Assembly (NCBI RefSeq): GCF_003943465.1
Contig: NZ_RJPR01000001.1
Span: 124,001 to 188,000, forward strand
Origin: Streptococcus cristatus
GTDB lineage: Bacteria; Bacillota; Bacilli; Lactobacillales; Streptococcaceae
Direction: 5' to 3'
DNA: 64,000 bases
Each line of letters begins with the position of its first letter. Position 1 is the stretch's first letter. The notes under the pieces were generated by a model. The model was given only the letters and a program-made list of their open reading frames with translations. It had not been told where the DNA came from and made no database searches. This document shows positions 62,550 through 64,000 of this stretch, piece by piece. The position numbers were made by a program, and so were the translations under genes.

Positions 62550-64000
62550 TTAATCTTTTTTCAAGAGCTCTGTGCGAATTTCCTGTGGCCCTAAGATTCC
62601 ATCCTTTTCTGGAAGCACTTCTTCCAAAAGGTTGACTAGGGTTTGGGAACCAGTTGTCACTTCTTGCTCCTCTTGGGTCATATTGTAGTAACGAAGGACG
62701 ATTCCTGACTCGTCCTCCGCCACTTTAAGGGCTGTCGGACAAATTTCTGCTAGGTTCAAAACAGGGTGATCCAAGGCTTGTCCAGTCGCTGCAACAGTCC
62801 CTTCTTGTTTGGAAATTTGCAGAGCTGTCAACGGTGTTTGGAAGGCTTTGGCCCGACGATAAGCAGCAAATCGCTCTTGCGGTTGGTGGCATTCCACCGT
62901 GTACTCGACTTGGAAGTCACGCAGACACTGGGCTTCTGGCGTTGGGAAGTAGCCCCAGTCGCCCAGCTCACCTGTTGCTCGCAGAATCGTTACAGCAATC
63001 GTGTCATCACCTAAAATCTCGTATTCATTTAGACCTTTATTAGCAACTGTGACTGCTTTTTGGTCATCATAAAGACTGACGAAGGCTTGCTGGTGCTGTG
63101 GATTTTCTGGATTTTCCCATGAGGCAGCGGGTTGGTTGTTGCGGCGAACCACTTCGTAAATGCTGTCTGAATCGTTGGTTTTACTGCTGTTGTGAGTCCT
63201 GAAGAGAACACGGATGCGGTGATCCCTAGCGGTATTGGTAAAGCAAGTCTTAAAGCGCAATTGTGGGCTGTCCGCAAAGACTGTCAACTCAGTTGTCAAG
63301 ATCATAGTTGTCAATTCTGACGAACGGCCTGCTGAGCGCTTCATAAACTCAACGATGCCCTTTTGTTCTTGATCCAACAGTTCATCTGCACTTACTGGCA
63401 AGGTCAATTCATGGCTTAATTCCACCTTGGCATAGCGGGCATTGTTTTCCAACACCTTAACGCCATCCAGTTTGGCATAGATTGGCTCTGTATTTTTTGG
63501 CTGGAAGTAGATATACTCATTTCCAATATCGCCCCGATCTTCAAAGCGGAGGAAGTCTTCATAGGCTTCATGGGTTGTCTTATCATAGACGGTCAAGTCT
63601 TCATCAAAGCTGATAGTCACAAATGGAGTATCAATCACGCCATTACGGTAGAGACTTTCATGCTCTTCTTTTGCACCAGGAAGCAATTGGAAGGTTTTCC
63701 AAGCCAGAGGTGCTAGATGAATCGGTAACGTCACGCGCAACTGACGAGCGATATAAGCCTGACGGAAGCGGTCTTTTGGAAGATCATATTGGAAATTAGC
63801 TCCCAAATCCTCGATTTTAGCTTCAACATAGCGGCCATCCAAATCCTTCACAATCAAGTCTGGAATTGTCAATTCTGCCATTCTCCGATAGGCCTCTGTC
63901 GGATGCGCTTCCTTGAAATCACAGGTCGCAAAGGTCACATCCACAGAAACGGTATCAATTTTGTCATGGAGTCCAGTATTGACAACGGTGAAGAGTAGGT
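62550..64000 (-). CDS. alpha-mannosidase, GH38 (C-terminal part; runs off the window)
   Basis: The open frame continues through position 64000 (reading LFTVVNTGLHDKIDTVSVDVTF), so at least 483 residues of the C-terminus are visible. They show the beta-sandwich domains of GH38 mannosidases: RRMAELTIPDLIV, RSSELTTMILTTEL near the middle, and HNSSKTNDSDSIYEV. The catalytic N-terminal domain lies outside the window. Together with ROK and GH20 it fits cytoplasmic breakdown of host high-mannose or trimmed N-glycans. No internal break is visible. Confidence 0.88.
   Translation of the reverse strand, partial: LLFTVVNTGLHDKIDTVSVDVTFATCDFKEAHPTEAYRRMAELTIPDLIVKDLDGRYVEAKIEDLGANFQYDLPKDRFRQAYIARQLRVTLPIHLAPLAWKTFQLLPGAKEEHESLYRNGVIDTPFVTISFDEDLTVYDKTTHEAYEDFLRFEDRGDIGNEYIYFQPKNTEPIYAKLDGVKVLENNARYAKVELSHELTLPVSADELLDQEQKGIVEFMKRSAGRSSELTTMILTTELTVFADSPQLRFKTCFTNTARDHRIRVLFRTHNSSKTNDSDSIYEVVRRNNQPAASWENPENPQHQQAFVSLYDDQKAVTVANKGLNEYEILGDDTIAVTILRATGELGDWGYFPTPEAQCLRDFQVEYTVECHQPQERFAAYRRAKAFQTPLTALQISKQEGTVAATGQALDHPVLNLAEICPTALKVAEDESGIVLRYYNMTQEEQEVTTGSQTLVNLLEEVLPEKDGILGPQEIRTELLKKD

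Overview
The window is a low-GC Gram-positive chromosome segment, almost certainly a viridans Streptococcus of the sanguinis/mitis groups. Three things support this: streptococcal gene orders (rpsL-rpsG-fusA with gap and pgk nearby, glnR-glnA, rnpA-yidC-khpB, and an esterase gene next to RNase J2), a fused 1242-residue PurL, and a CcpA/MsmK-style sugar-uptake region. Nearly all host genes are on the minus strand. Species assignment is inference.

Layout. (1) 1-7.8 kb: purine operon purC-purL-purF-purM-purN behind a PurR-type promoter, running off the left edge. (2) 8-10.4 kb: glnR-glnA with a perfect GlnR box, and a small ArAE/FUSC-type membrane protein. (3) 10.5-16.8 kb: pgk, gap, fusA, rpsG, rpsL. 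(4) 17-26.2 kb: purR (with its own PurBox), yhaM, rmuC, thiN, rpe, rsgA, tRNA-Leu(CAG), ksgA, an SDR oxidoreductase and rnmV. (5) 26.3-37.1 kb: tatD, with a 9.6-kb AT-rich integrative element inserted in its first codons. (6) 37.3-49.1 kb: a DUF2975/HTH/DUF4173-like trio, rpmH, khpB, yidC, rnpA, lipoproteins, gltX, an esterase and rnjB. (7) 49.5-64 kb: a glycan-use region with a GH1 enzyme, an MsmK-type ATPase, a YesN/YesM-like two-component system, a YesL-like protein, a binding-protein ABC importer, a cytoplasmic GH20, a ROK kinase and a GH38 alpha-mannosidase cut by the right edge. It resembles pneumococcal genes for host N-glycan use, here gathered in one place, with a consensus CcpA site at the importer promoter.

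The integrative element is the main accessory region. It is bounded by perfect 19-bp direct repeats (27460-27478 and 37073-37091) and carries a tyrosine integrase, a small excisionase-like protein and a Rep/relaxase candidate (HUH-like N-terminus plus superfamily-3 helicase). It also has a 560-bp non-coding region with a candidate origin hairpin and about eight unrecognised cargo genes. No conjugation machinery is visible, so it fits an integrative mobilizable element (IME). It inserted at the tatD start and supplies a replacement ribosome-binding site and TTG start; the native tatD promoter and first codons are stranded at the far end.

The host backbone carries three diverged gene-end scars (pgk 3' end, rnmV 3' end, purM 5' end), which suggest gene replacement by homologous recombination with related streptococci. 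There are also three same-orientation copies of a ~175-bp three-hairpin repeat, two of which flank a lipoprotein gene. A second lipoprotein gene is broken by an apparent one-base insertion.
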